Origin: a virus
Strand: one strand, 5' to 3'
Virus record (IMG/VR): IMGVR_UViG_3300031973_000946
Span: 1-45,187 of that record
DNA length: 45,187 nucleotides
The translations under genes were made by a program, and so were the position numbers. Positions 29,566 through 36,556 of the stretch are shown one piece after another (position 1 is the first letter of the stretch; the number at the start of each line of letters is the position of its first letter). The notes below the pieces were generated by a model. That model worked only from the letters and a program-made list of their open reading frames with translations, had not been told where the DNA came from and searched no databases.

Positions 29566-29952
29566 ATGGCATTTAAGCTTGGATCTGAAAAACGTGGAAT
29601 AAAATTTCCTAAAGATGTTTCTTTTACTAATAAAAAAGTTACAACTAATGGAAGCATGGGTCCAGGTGTAGTAGCTCAAGCAAACAACGACGGGTCTATT
29701 GAAGTAGACCCTAACGTTGATTTAAATAGCGAGTTCGGTAAAAAAGTAATGAAACACGAACTAAAGCATACTGAGCAAATGGAGCAAGGTAGAGCTGATT
29801 ACGGAGATAACTGGGTTATGTGGGAAGGTAAAATTTACATGCGTAAAGAAGAAGATGGACAACCTATAATTGATGGACCAAATGGCCGTTGGCCAGAAGG
29901 ACATCCTAACCACCCTTGGGAAGCAGAAGCTATCCAAGCAGAAACAGAATAA
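29566..29952 (+). CDS. HExxH zinc-metallopeptidase-like protein, 128 aa
   Basis: Starts MAFKLGSEKR, again the shared head. Then a strand rich core, KKVMKHELKHTEQMEQGRAD with the HExxH zinc motif (HELKH), YGDNWVMWEG and a conserved GPNGRWPEGHPNHPWE end. I recall a conserved marine-phage family with this layout. It might process virion proteins or be a fold with structural zinc; activity unproven. Confidence 0.65.
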   Translation: MAFKLGSEKRGIKFPKDVSFTNKKVTTNGSMGPGVVAQANNDGSIEVDPNVDLNSEFGKKVMKHELKHTEQMEQGRADYGDNWVMWEGKIYMRKEEDGQPIIDGPNGRWPEGHPNHPWEAEAIQAETE

Positions 29953-29957
29953 ATAAT

Positions 29958-30317
29958 ATGGAAAGAAAAAAATCAAGTGGAAAACCCTTTCAAATGAGAT
30001 CAGGTAACTCAACACCTTACCCTTTTCTAAATGCGATAGGTAAAGGATTAAAAAACATGTTGCCAGGTAGCAAAGGTAAAGCAGGAGCAGCAGCAACTGG
30101 TGGAGCAGGCGATATGAATACAAAGATTGATGAAATACATTCAGCATTAGTTGGAGAAGAAGGAGGAGATACAATGATGACTAAAAATATAGCATCCCCT
30201 CTTTACCATGGGGATCATCAAAACCCTGAAGTCGGGTTACCGACTAAATCAAGTACAGAAGAAAAAAGGCATAGACACGTTCTTTCTAATGTTAATCAAG
30301 GTCCCCCAAAAGATTAA
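29958..30317 (+). CDS. Hypothetical basic protein, 119 aa
   Basis: The start is ATG 29958 (MERKKSSGKPFQMRSGN), five bases after the previous stop; a longer frame to 29916 would overlap that gene. The PFQMRSGNSTPYPF segment is a weak echo of the MAFKM head. Gly/Ala/Lys-rich middle, no motif. Confidence 0.55.
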   Translation: MERKKSSGKPFQMRSGNSTPYPFLNAIGKGLKNMLPGSKGKAGAAATGGAGDMNTKIDEIHSALVGEEGGDTMMTKNIASPLYHGDHQNPEVGLPTKSSTEEKRHRHVLSNVNQGPPKD

Positions 30318-30373
30318 ATAAAAAGAAGTAGAACTTTAAATCTACAAAGTTAAATTAAATTAAATTAAATATT

Positions 30374-31942
30374 ATGGAATACAATTTACCAAGTGAATTG
30401 GTGAAAGATTTGTCTTTTGGCAAGGATGCTAAAAGCAAAGTTATCACAGGAGTTAATAAATTAGCCCAAGCCGTAAAATCTACATTAGGCGCATCAGGTA
30501 AGTGCGTTATTTACGAAGATGGCAGAGGCAAGCCGGTCATAACAAAAGATGGTGTAACCGTAGCGGAAAGCGTAGTCTTATATGATCCGGTTGAGAATAT
30601 GGGTGCAACCTTAATAAAGGAAGCAGCTAGAAACACAGTTAAAGAAGCTGGTGATGGTACAACAACTGCTACTGTACTAGCTGAAGCAATAATCAAACAA
30701 ATAGATGCTGCGGTCGCAGAAAATCTAACAATCAGAGAAATTAAAGATGAAGTTAACAAAACACTGGAAGACGTTATTAGCTATTTAGATGAAAAAGCTA
30801 TAGATGTTGAAGGCGATATGTTAAAGTCTGTTAGTGCTATATCTTGTAATAACGATCAAGAACTTGGCGCTATTATAGCAGAAGCGTACGAAACAGTTGG
30901 TAAAAATGGTGTAGTGCTCATGGAGGAGAGCCCAACTGAAGAAACATACGTAGACATAGTTGATGGTGTAAAAGTAGATTGTAAGTTAACATCACCACAT
31001 TTTGTTACTAATACAGAAAAACAAACATGTGAACTTGATAATCCGTTAGTTTTTATTTGTTCTTCTGAAATACCTAATGTACGTAAGATACAAAACATAT
31101 TAGAGTATGTAATAAAGAACAACCGATCTTTACTTATAGTAGCACCAGTTGCACAGCAAGTAAAGTCGGCGTTGCTTATGAATAAAGTAAAAGGTACTAT
31201 AAAAGTTAATATTATTGACTTACCTGGCTTTGGTCCTACTAAAAAAGATGCTACAGAAGATTTAGCTATACTTACAGGCGCTACAGTATTAAATGAAGAA
31301 CTTGGTGATGATTTAGATCTTATGAAACCAGAATATTTAGGTGAAGCTGAATTTGCCGTAACTGACGATAAAAATACAGTATTAACACTTGAAGGTATGA
31401 CTCAAGGTATCGAAGATAGAATAGATGAATTAAATAAACATTTAGCTGAAGAACAAAACGGTTTTATTAAAAAGAAACTAGAAGACAGATTAGCTATGTT
31501 ATCAGGTAGTGTTGGTATAATTAAAGTTGGAGCAAACTCTAAGGTTGAGCTTAAAGAAAAGAAAGATAGAGTTGAAGATGCTATATATGCAACTAAAGCA
31601 GCTTTGCAAGAAGGTATTGTGCCAGGAGGTGGGGTAGCATTGTTAAACGCTAGCCAAAAAATTTCGACCAGCAGAGCTGGTAAGGTATTACTTAATGCTT
31701 TATCCGCACCGTTTAATACTATACTAGACAATGCTGGTTTGGAGCAAGTGGCACCAAGACCTATAAAAGGCATAGGTGTAGATGTCATAACTAGTAAAGA
31801 GGTTAATATGGTTGAGTCTGGTATTATTGATCCAGTACTTGTAACTAAGTCTGCACTTAAAAATGCTGTAAGTGTAGCATTAACTATCATGTCAGCAGAT
31901 TGTGTAATATCAAATATCAGAATAGAAAATGCAAGCAGTTAA
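30374..31942 (+). CDS. groEL: Chaperonin GroEL (Cpn60)
   Basis: 522 aa, group I chaperonin. The ATP site has AGDGTTTATVLAEAI (D94 matches E. coli D87) and VEDAIYATKAALQEGIVPGGGVALL, with the hydrolysis Asp in VEDA. Apical substrate and equatorial domains are complete in order, but the Gly/Met-rich tail is absent (ends NIRIENASS). It forms ATP-driven folding rings with GroES, encoded next and overlapping by 14 bases. The leader contains repeated TTAAA units (30353-30370). Placement next to structural genes suggests folding of capsid proteins. Confidence 0.96.
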   Translation: MEYNLPSELVKDLSFGKDAKSKVITGVNKLAQAVKSTLGASGKCVIYEDGRGKPVITKDGVTVAESVVLYDPVENMGATLIKEAARNTVKEAGDGTTTATVLAEAIIKQIDAAVAENLTIREIKDEVNKTLEDVISYLDEKAIDVEGDMLKSVSAISCNNDQELGAIIAEAYETVGKNGVVLMEESPTEETYVDIVDGVKVDCKLTSPHFVTNTEKQTCELDNPLVFICSSEIPNVRKIQNILEYVIKNNRSLLIVAPVAQQVKSALLMNKVKGTIKVNIIDLPGFGPTKKDATEDLAILTGATVLNEELGDDLDLMKPEYLGEAEFAVTDDKNTVLTLEGMTQGIEDRIDELNKHLAEEQNGFIKKKLEDRLAMLSGSVGIIKVGANSKVELKEKKDRVEDAIYATKAALQEGIVPGGGVALLNASQKISTSRAGKVLLNALSAPFNTILDNAGLEQVAPRPIKGIGVDVITSKEVNMVESGIIDPVLVTKSALKNAVSVALTIMSADCVISNIRIENASS

Positions 31943-32186
31943 CGATTACGTAATAATAGATATAATAAAAGAAGGGCCAAAAAAAGTTGGTGGCTTCATA
32001 TTAACAGATGAAACAGATGAAACTAACAGATATAAAAAAGGAACTATCATTTCTGTGGGGAATGATGTGCCGATTGTTAAAAGAGGTAATAGTGTTTACT
32101 ATGATGCTGTTGCTGGTCACGATATTAGTTATAATGATAGTATGTACCGGGTGATACGTGCTAGAGATATAGTTATAGTAGAATAA
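31929..32186 (+). CDS. groES: Co-chaperonin GroES (Cpn10)
   Basis: 85 aa. NDYVIIDIIKEGPKKVGGFIL includes the mobile loop GGFIL that binds GroEL; GTIISVGNDVP and RGNSVYYDAVAGHDI, MYRVIRARDIVIVE complete the fold. Start overlaps groEL. The 115 bp after it (32187-32301) carry no gene, only AT-rich leader. Confidence 0.9.
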   Translation: MQAVNDYVIIDIIKEGPKKVGGFILTDETDETNRYKKGTIISVGNDVPIVKRGNSVYYDAVAGHDISYNDSMYRVIRARDIVIVE

Positions 32187-32301
32187 TTACTATTCGCTAA
32201 AAACGTGTAATTACTATTAAAGTAGATTATACGTAAACTATAAACCATAAACAAAAAACAAAAAATCATAAATTAATTATTAATCATAAAAAAAAATACA
32301 A

Positions 32302-33192
32302 ATGGAAAATTATTTATTTTTTGCTGCCGCTGATATCAATACAGGTGGTAGTAAAGCGGCAAGAGAAGGTTTGTGTATTGCATCAAGCCGATATTTAAGT
32401 TGCGATCCAGTTGGTACTACTAGCACAGCTTTCTTTTTTGATGGTATAGAAGGAAGAGACGAAGGTGTTATAAAAGTAGTGCTTACTCATGCTGCTAACA
32501 AAAACAAAGATGTTATAAAGGCAATGATGTCAATTATTAACTCTCAACCAAGTCATGGTGGATTTGTTGTTGTGGCAGACTCTGACGTAGCTGGTGCATC
32601 AAAAGATTCTGAATATAGTAAAGCTTTCAACGGCCTAGATGTTACAACAGTTGCTGTAACTGAATCAAAAGAAAGTAATCAAGTTACAGGAGGAAGTGGA
32701 GCTGGCTTAACTGGTACTGGTATAGGAGCGCCAGTAGTAAAAAGATACGAGCAAAATGGAGTAATGGTAACTACAGCGTTAATTGACTTAACTGGATTAA
32801 CTGCTCATGGCGCTACTGCTAATGATGTTATAGGTATTAAAACCCTTGCACCTGATGCTTACTTGTTTAGATACAAAAGTGCTGATCACGGAGTTTTATT
32901 CAAAGCAAGTTTAGCTTGTTTAGAGCTTCCTGCTGGCGCTGGATCTTTAGTTGATATAAATGTAGTGGGTAATTCTAGCGGTACATTAGGATATACTGAA
33001 GCTGGTGGAACTGATTACGTTGTTAATAGTGGTACTCATGTTGCTCAAAGATCAGTAGAAAACTTAGATTTAAGTGCTGTAACTGACGGTATGTATCTTT
33101 ATTTAACTGAAGGTACTACTGATGGTGACGACTCTGTCTTTACAGCTGGTCAATTATTATTAACTTTATACGGACATCCAGTATTGTCTTAG
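32302..33192 (+). CDS. Probable structural protein, 296 aa
   Basis: Gly/Ala/Thr-rich beta protein. Its N-terminus (NYLFFAAADINTGG, RYLSCDPVGTTSTAFFFDG, VVLTHA) parallels the next gene, so part is a duplicated domain. A middle insertion (LTGTGIGAPVVKRYEQNG) and a jelly-roll-like C-terminus are extra. Likely virion or decoration protein; name unknown. Confidence 0.6.
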   Translation: MENYLFFAAADINTGGSKAAREGLCIASSRYLSCDPVGTTSTAFFFDGIEGRDEGVIKVVLTHAANKNKDVIKAMMSIINSQPSHGGFVVVADSDVAGASKDSEYSKAFNGLDVTTVAVTESKESNQVTGGSGAGLTGTGIGAPVVKRYEQNGVMVTTALIDLTGLTAHGATANDVIGIKTLAPDAYLFRYKSADHGVLFKASLACLELPAGAGSLVDINVVGNSSGTLGYTEAGGTDYVVNSGTHVAQRSVENLDLSAVTDGMYLYLTEGTTDGDDSVFTAGQLLLTLYGHPVLS

Positions 33193-33216
33193 TAATAACT
33201 TTTAAAATTTAAAATT

Positions 33217-33579
33217 ATGAAAAAATTTTTATATTTCGCTGATGGTAACGGAGCGAACTTAACAACAGAAGCTTATTGCGTTGAAGGCAAAAAGTTTTTA
33301 GGATGTGTGCCAACCAGCACTGTGGCTACAAAAGCTTTTTTTGGAGATGCTAATGTAGATGGTCAATTAGATGTGATTACATTTACCCATGATAATACAA
33401 CTAACACAACTGGCCACAGATGTAAAGCTATAGGTAAATCGATAGTAGAAGCAGTTAATGCTGGGCCTCACATGAATGGTGTAACAGATGTTATTGATCT
33501 TGATACTAATAACACTTTAGATCTAAGCTTTGTAACTGGCATAGTAATTGCTAGAAACAGTGCTGAGCAACCAGTTTAA
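33217..33579 (+). CDS. Probable structural protein, paralogue of the preceding, 120 aa
   Basis: KKFLYFADGNGANL, KFLGCVPTSTVATKAFFGD and VITFTHDN line up with the first 90 residues of the 296-aa protein. It ends overlapping the next ATG by one base. Confidence 0.6.
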   Translation: MKKFLYFADGNGANLTTEAYCVEGKKFLGCVPTSTVATKAFFGDANVDGQLDVITFTHDNTTNTTGHRCKAIGKSIVEAVNAGPHMNGVTDVIDLDTNNTLDLSFVTGIVIARNSAEQPV

Positions 33580-34019
33580 TGCGATTAACTAGTCACGATT
33601 TACGTGATTTACAAATCCTTAAGTATTACAGGCTCGTTAGAAAATGGGCCTGTAAGACTTACGGGTTAACAGACGCTGATCTTGAACTGCTAATATATTT
33701 AGATTGTAAAGGAAGATTTACGCGTCAAGAATTTATCGACGGAACATATACCATGAGTTGGGATAAGAACCGTTGGGAAAAATTAAGGAGGAATGGTTGG
33801 ATAGAAACGTGGAGACACAGAAATAGAACAACCATCAAATACTCAGTATTCAAAACCTCCTTTAAGTGCTCACACTTAATAAGTAGAATATATCGTATAC
33901 TTTTAGGGGAAGAAGATATACCTACTTCGGAAAAGAGTGTGTTTTTTACTAACCAATCATACACCGATAAGGTCATGAATAAGTCTATCGATGATATGAT
34001 AAAAGATAATGAACGATGA
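33579..34019 (+). CDS. Winged-helix DNA-binding protein (MarR-like), 146 aa
   Basis: DLELLIYLDCKGRFTRQEFI, DKNRWEKLRRNGWIETW and TTIKYSVFKTSFKCSHLISR give helix-turn-helix plus a wing, as in MarR-type regulators, and the chain is a frequent phage type. It sits in the virion operon, so it might control late genes or be a conserved assembly factor. Overlaps the holin start by 4 bases. Confidence 0.65.
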   Translation: MRLTSHDLRDLQILKYYRLVRKWACKTYGLTDADLELLIYLDCKGRFTRQEFIDGTYTMSWDKNRWEKLRRNGWIETWRHRNRTTIKYSVFKTSFKCSHLISRIYRILLGEEDIPTSEKSVFFTNQSYTDKVMNKSIDDMIKDNER

Positions 34020-34441
34020 TAGGAAAATTTGTTAATGGCTTATTCGGCAAAATAGTAGACAATGCAGAAGGAATACTTGACAAGGTTGTTACAACAGACA
34101 AAGAGCGCGATGAAGCTAAACTCGCTCTTAGAAGATTACTACTCGAAGCCGAAGCTGAAGCTTTCGCCAAAGAAGTTGAAGACAGAAAGAGCGCTAGGGA
34201 TATGTATAAAGACGATGCGCTTATTCAAAAAATCCTTGCTACGTTATTTACGGCAGCGTACTTTGGATTAAGCTTTATGATGTTTAGATACTTTATAATA
34301 GGTGATATAAATATGGGCGAGTTTGAAATAAGCTTTGTCTCTACAATATTTGGCGCTATGAGTGCTAAAGTAAATACGGTTGTCGATTTCTTTTTCGGCG
34401 GATCGTCTAAAAAAAATGAACAACAAATAAATAATAAATAA
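34016..34441 (+). CDS. Holin, 3TM family
   Basis: 141 aa. A charged helical head (DKERDEAKLALRRLLLEAEAEA) is followed by ILATLFTAAYFGLSFMMFRYF and VSTIFGAMSAKVNTVVDFFFGGSSKKN, the pattern of the Holin_3TM family with its GGS-Ser-Lys end. It would time lysis by opening the inner membrane. The candidate wall hydrolase is far away (4655-5263). Confidence 0.8.
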   Translation: MIGKFVNGLFGKIVDNAEGILDKVVTTDKERDEAKLALRRLLLEAEAEAFAKEVEDRKSARDMYKDDALIQKILATLFTAAYFGLSFMMFRYFIIGDINMGEFEISFVSTIFGAMSAKVNTVVDFFFGGSSKKNEQQINNK

Positions 34442-34443
34442 TT

Positions 34444-34875
34444 ATGGGATTAAATTCAACAGCTACGGCTTATAATTTTGGACAATTTGGCTCTACTTTT
34501 TTAAGTGGCGATGGGGCTATATTAGATTTATCACAATCTGACGCTAAATATTACATTTGTGCTATAACTTTTGTTAGCAATACAAAATTTGGTGGTAGTG
34601 GCTTAGGTATTTTAGATGCTGGTAAAGGCCTTGGATTAGGTAATACACACTTTGCTTCTAATGAAGATACTCAAACGTTAGATACTGATTGGGGTGCTGA
34701 TACAAATGCAGGTGATAATGATAGTGATCTTATAGTATTAGATGGTAGTGGTACAGAGTTTCCTGCTGGTATGACTTTATACGGTATGTACGATTATGTT
34801 GAACTACATGCTGGAGATGTTATATGTTATGTAGCACCTAGACCAGATTACAGATCTAGAAGCGCTGCTATATAA
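34444..34875 (+). CDS. Probable structural protein, 143 aa
   Basis: Gly/Asp/Ser-rich strands (YYICAITFVSNTKFGGSGL, MTLYGMYDYVELHAGDVICYV), no enzyme motif. TAATG overlap with the next gene. Composition fits a small virion protein such as a head-fibre or decoration subunit. Confidence 0.55.
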   Translation: MGLNSTATAYNFGQFGSTFLSGDGAILDLSQSDAKYYICAITFVSNTKFGGSGLGILDAGKGLGLGNTHFASNEDTQTLDTDWGADTNAGDNDSDLIVLDGSGTEFPAGMTLYGMYDYVELHAGDVICYVAPRPDYRSRSAAI

Positions 34876-35243
34876 TGGCATTAGGTAACGCAAACTCATC
34901 TGCTCAGTCTAGAGGTAAAAACAAAGCTGTAGTAGTAAAAAGACATAAAGAAGTTGCATTAGCGTCGAGCTTTGTTCAGTTTTCTCATGGATCTAAGCAA
35001 GCTAACGTACCTAACTCTTGTAGCGTTTCTTCTATGGATGAAATAGGATATACTGATAATACTTCTATTGGCTTTCCATTTAATCTAGGTGATTATTTTT
35101 ATACAAGAAAAAGAGTTAATTCAAATTTTTATGTAGCAGATGGGTTTTATAAAGTAGGACCTAATAGTAAAGGTACTTTTTATAGTGCAGAAATAGTTAA
35201 TGGTCGAGTAGCTTCTTCTCCTAGAGCAATACAATGTCCATAA
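34875..35243 (+). CDS. Conserved virion-type protein, 122 aa
   Basis: MALGNANSSAQSRGKNKAVV and KRHKEVALASSF are a conserved head I have seen in marine phages. Serine-rich middle and beta end. Function unknown; adjacent to structural genes. Confidence 0.55.
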   Translation: MALGNANSSAQSRGKNKAVVVKRHKEVALASSFVQFSHGSKQANVPNSCSVSSMDEIGYTDNTSIGFPFNLGDYFYTRKRVNSNFYVADGFYKVGPNSKGTFYSAEIVNGRVASSPRAIQCP

Positions 35244-35268
35244 TAATAATAATTAAATTAAATTAAAT

Positions 35269-35538
35269 ATGAAAAAAGAAAAAATGGTTGACCTTAAACC
35301 TAAGGATGACAAAATATCAGATGAGCATTTAAAAGAGCTACAAGATATATTAAATATGACAAACAATATCCAATTTAAAATTGGACAATTAGAAGGACAG
35401 AAGCATACCTTACTTCATGAGTTAGGTTTAACGCAAAAGAAAATAGTAGATATGCAAGGTAAATTATCTAAAGAGTACGGCACTTTTGATGTTAATATTA
35501 CTGATGGTACTATAAACAAACCTAAAGATGAAAAATAA
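35269..35538 (+). CDS. Coiled-coil protein, 89 aa
   Basis: Residues 18-70 form a long heptad helix (HLKELQDILNMTNNIQFKIG, QKKIVDMQGKLSKEYGT). DVNITDGTI at the end is conserved in related phage proteins. Probably a small chaperone or tail/head assembly factor. Leader has TTAAA repeats as at groEL. Confidence 0.6.
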   Translation: MKKEKMVDLKPKDDKISDEHLKELQDILNMTNNIQFKIGQLEGQKHTLLHELGLTQKKIVDMQGKLSKEYGTFDVNITDGTINKPKDEK

Positions 35539-35752
35539 TATAATTAGAAAAATCACTATAGGTAAGGATTATAAAAATGATGCTATGCACTATTCTGTTA
35601 ACCAAGAAGTTTATGGTGGTCATAAGATTTGTGATATAATAGAAGAGGAAGACAAATACTCTATTTATATTAGAAAAGACAAAGTGGTTATACCTTGGAA
35701 AGACTTTAATAAAAATATGGCTATATCAGTCGAGTATAACTTAGAATATTAA
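35528..35752 (+). CDS. Hypothetical protein, 74 aa
   Basis: Beta-rich, overlaps both neighbours (11 and 1 bases). KVVIPWKDFNKNM near the end. No family. Confidence 0.55.
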   Translation: MKNNIIRKITIGKDYKNDAMHYSVNQEVYGGHKICDIIEEEDKYSIYIRKDKVVIPWKDFNKNMAISVEYNLEY

Positions 35753-36339
35753 TGAATGCTTATAAAGATTTTATTGTCTCTCCTATTGGCGGGCGTTATA
35801 ATAACACTAAACAAATTGATGACAAAGAACTAGTATTAAATACTGAAATTTATAATCATCAATATATAAATAGATCAGCAAAAGTTATCGCTACTCCACT
35901 ATTGTTTCAATCACCTCTAAAGGTAGGTGATGAAATAATAGTACATCATAACATATTTAGAAGGTGGAGTGATGTTAAAGGTAGAGAAAAAAATAGTAGA
36001 TCATATTGGAAAGATAATAAATATATAATATCAAAAGATCAAATATATTTATACAAGCGCGATAATTGGATTGCTATGCCAGGCTTTAGTTTTGTAAAAC
36101 CTTTAAAGGCTATAAATAAATTTAACGTAGAATCAGAAAGGCCATTAATTGGTATTGTTAAATATTCTGATGGTAAGTTTAATAAAAAAGACTTAGTTGG
36201 ATTTAGACCTAATAGTGAGTTTGAATTTATTATTAACGGAGAAAAGTTATATAGGGTTATGAATAATTTTATTACAATTAAATATGAATATCAAGGAAAC
36301 GAAGAAGAATATAATCCAAGCTGGGCAAAAAGCAGTTGA
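35752..36339 (+). CDS. Divergent tandem Cpn10-like (GroES-fold) protein, 195 aa
   Basis: Two halves each follow GroES strand order. First half: DFIVSPIGGRYNN, AKVIATPLLF, LKVGDEIIVHHNIFR, KDQIYLY. Second half: GFSFVKPL, GIVKYSDG, KKDLVGFRPNSEFEFIIN, LYRVMNNFITIK. The loop between the first strands, in the mobile-loop place, is long. It could cap GroEL or be an unrelated beta-barrel. It overlaps the terminase-small gene by 56 bases. Confidence 0.5.
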   Translation: MNAYKDFIVSPIGGRYNNTKQIDDKELVLNTEIYNHQYINRSAKVIATPLLFQSPLKVGDEIIVHHNIFRRWSDVKGREKNSRSYWKDNKYIISKDQIYLYKRDNWIAMPGFSFVKPLKAINKFNVESERPLIGIVKYSDGKFNKKDLVGFRPNSEFEFIINGEKLYRVMNNFITIKYEYQGNEEEYNPSWAKSS

Positions 36340-36556
36340 AGAATTAATTAAAGTTGCTAAAGAACCTATAGTTGATAGTGATGATGATATATCAGCTGAT
36401 AGATTAAAGAATGCCGCGGCTACAAAGAAGTTAGCTATATTCGATGCTTTTGAAATATTAAATCGTATAAACGAAGAAGAAAATATGCTTGAAGGTAAAG
36501 TCGAAGAAAAGAAAGAAGTTAAGTTTAAAGGTTTTGCAGAAGGTAGATCAAAATGA
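36284..36556 (+). CDS. Probable terminase small subunit, 90 aa
   Basis: Helical (NIIQAGQKAVEELIKVAKEP, DRLKNAAATKKLAIFDAFEI) with a KFKGFAEGRSK end. Directly precedes and overlaps the large terminase by four bases, which is where small subunits sit. No DNA-binding motif is clear, so assignment rests on position and helix pattern. Confidence 0.6.
   Translation: MNIKETKKNIIQAGQKAVEELIKVAKEPIVDSDDDISADRLKNAAATKKLAIFDAFEILNRINEEENMLEGKVEEKKEVKFKGFAEGRSK

Noticed and set aside
31402-31890. Long minus-strand frame within groEL
   Set aside because: Antisense of a highly conserved gene, no start context and no known motif.
32187-32301. Gene in the gap after groES
   Set aside because: Only short frames interrupted by stops; AT-rich leader is the simpler reading.
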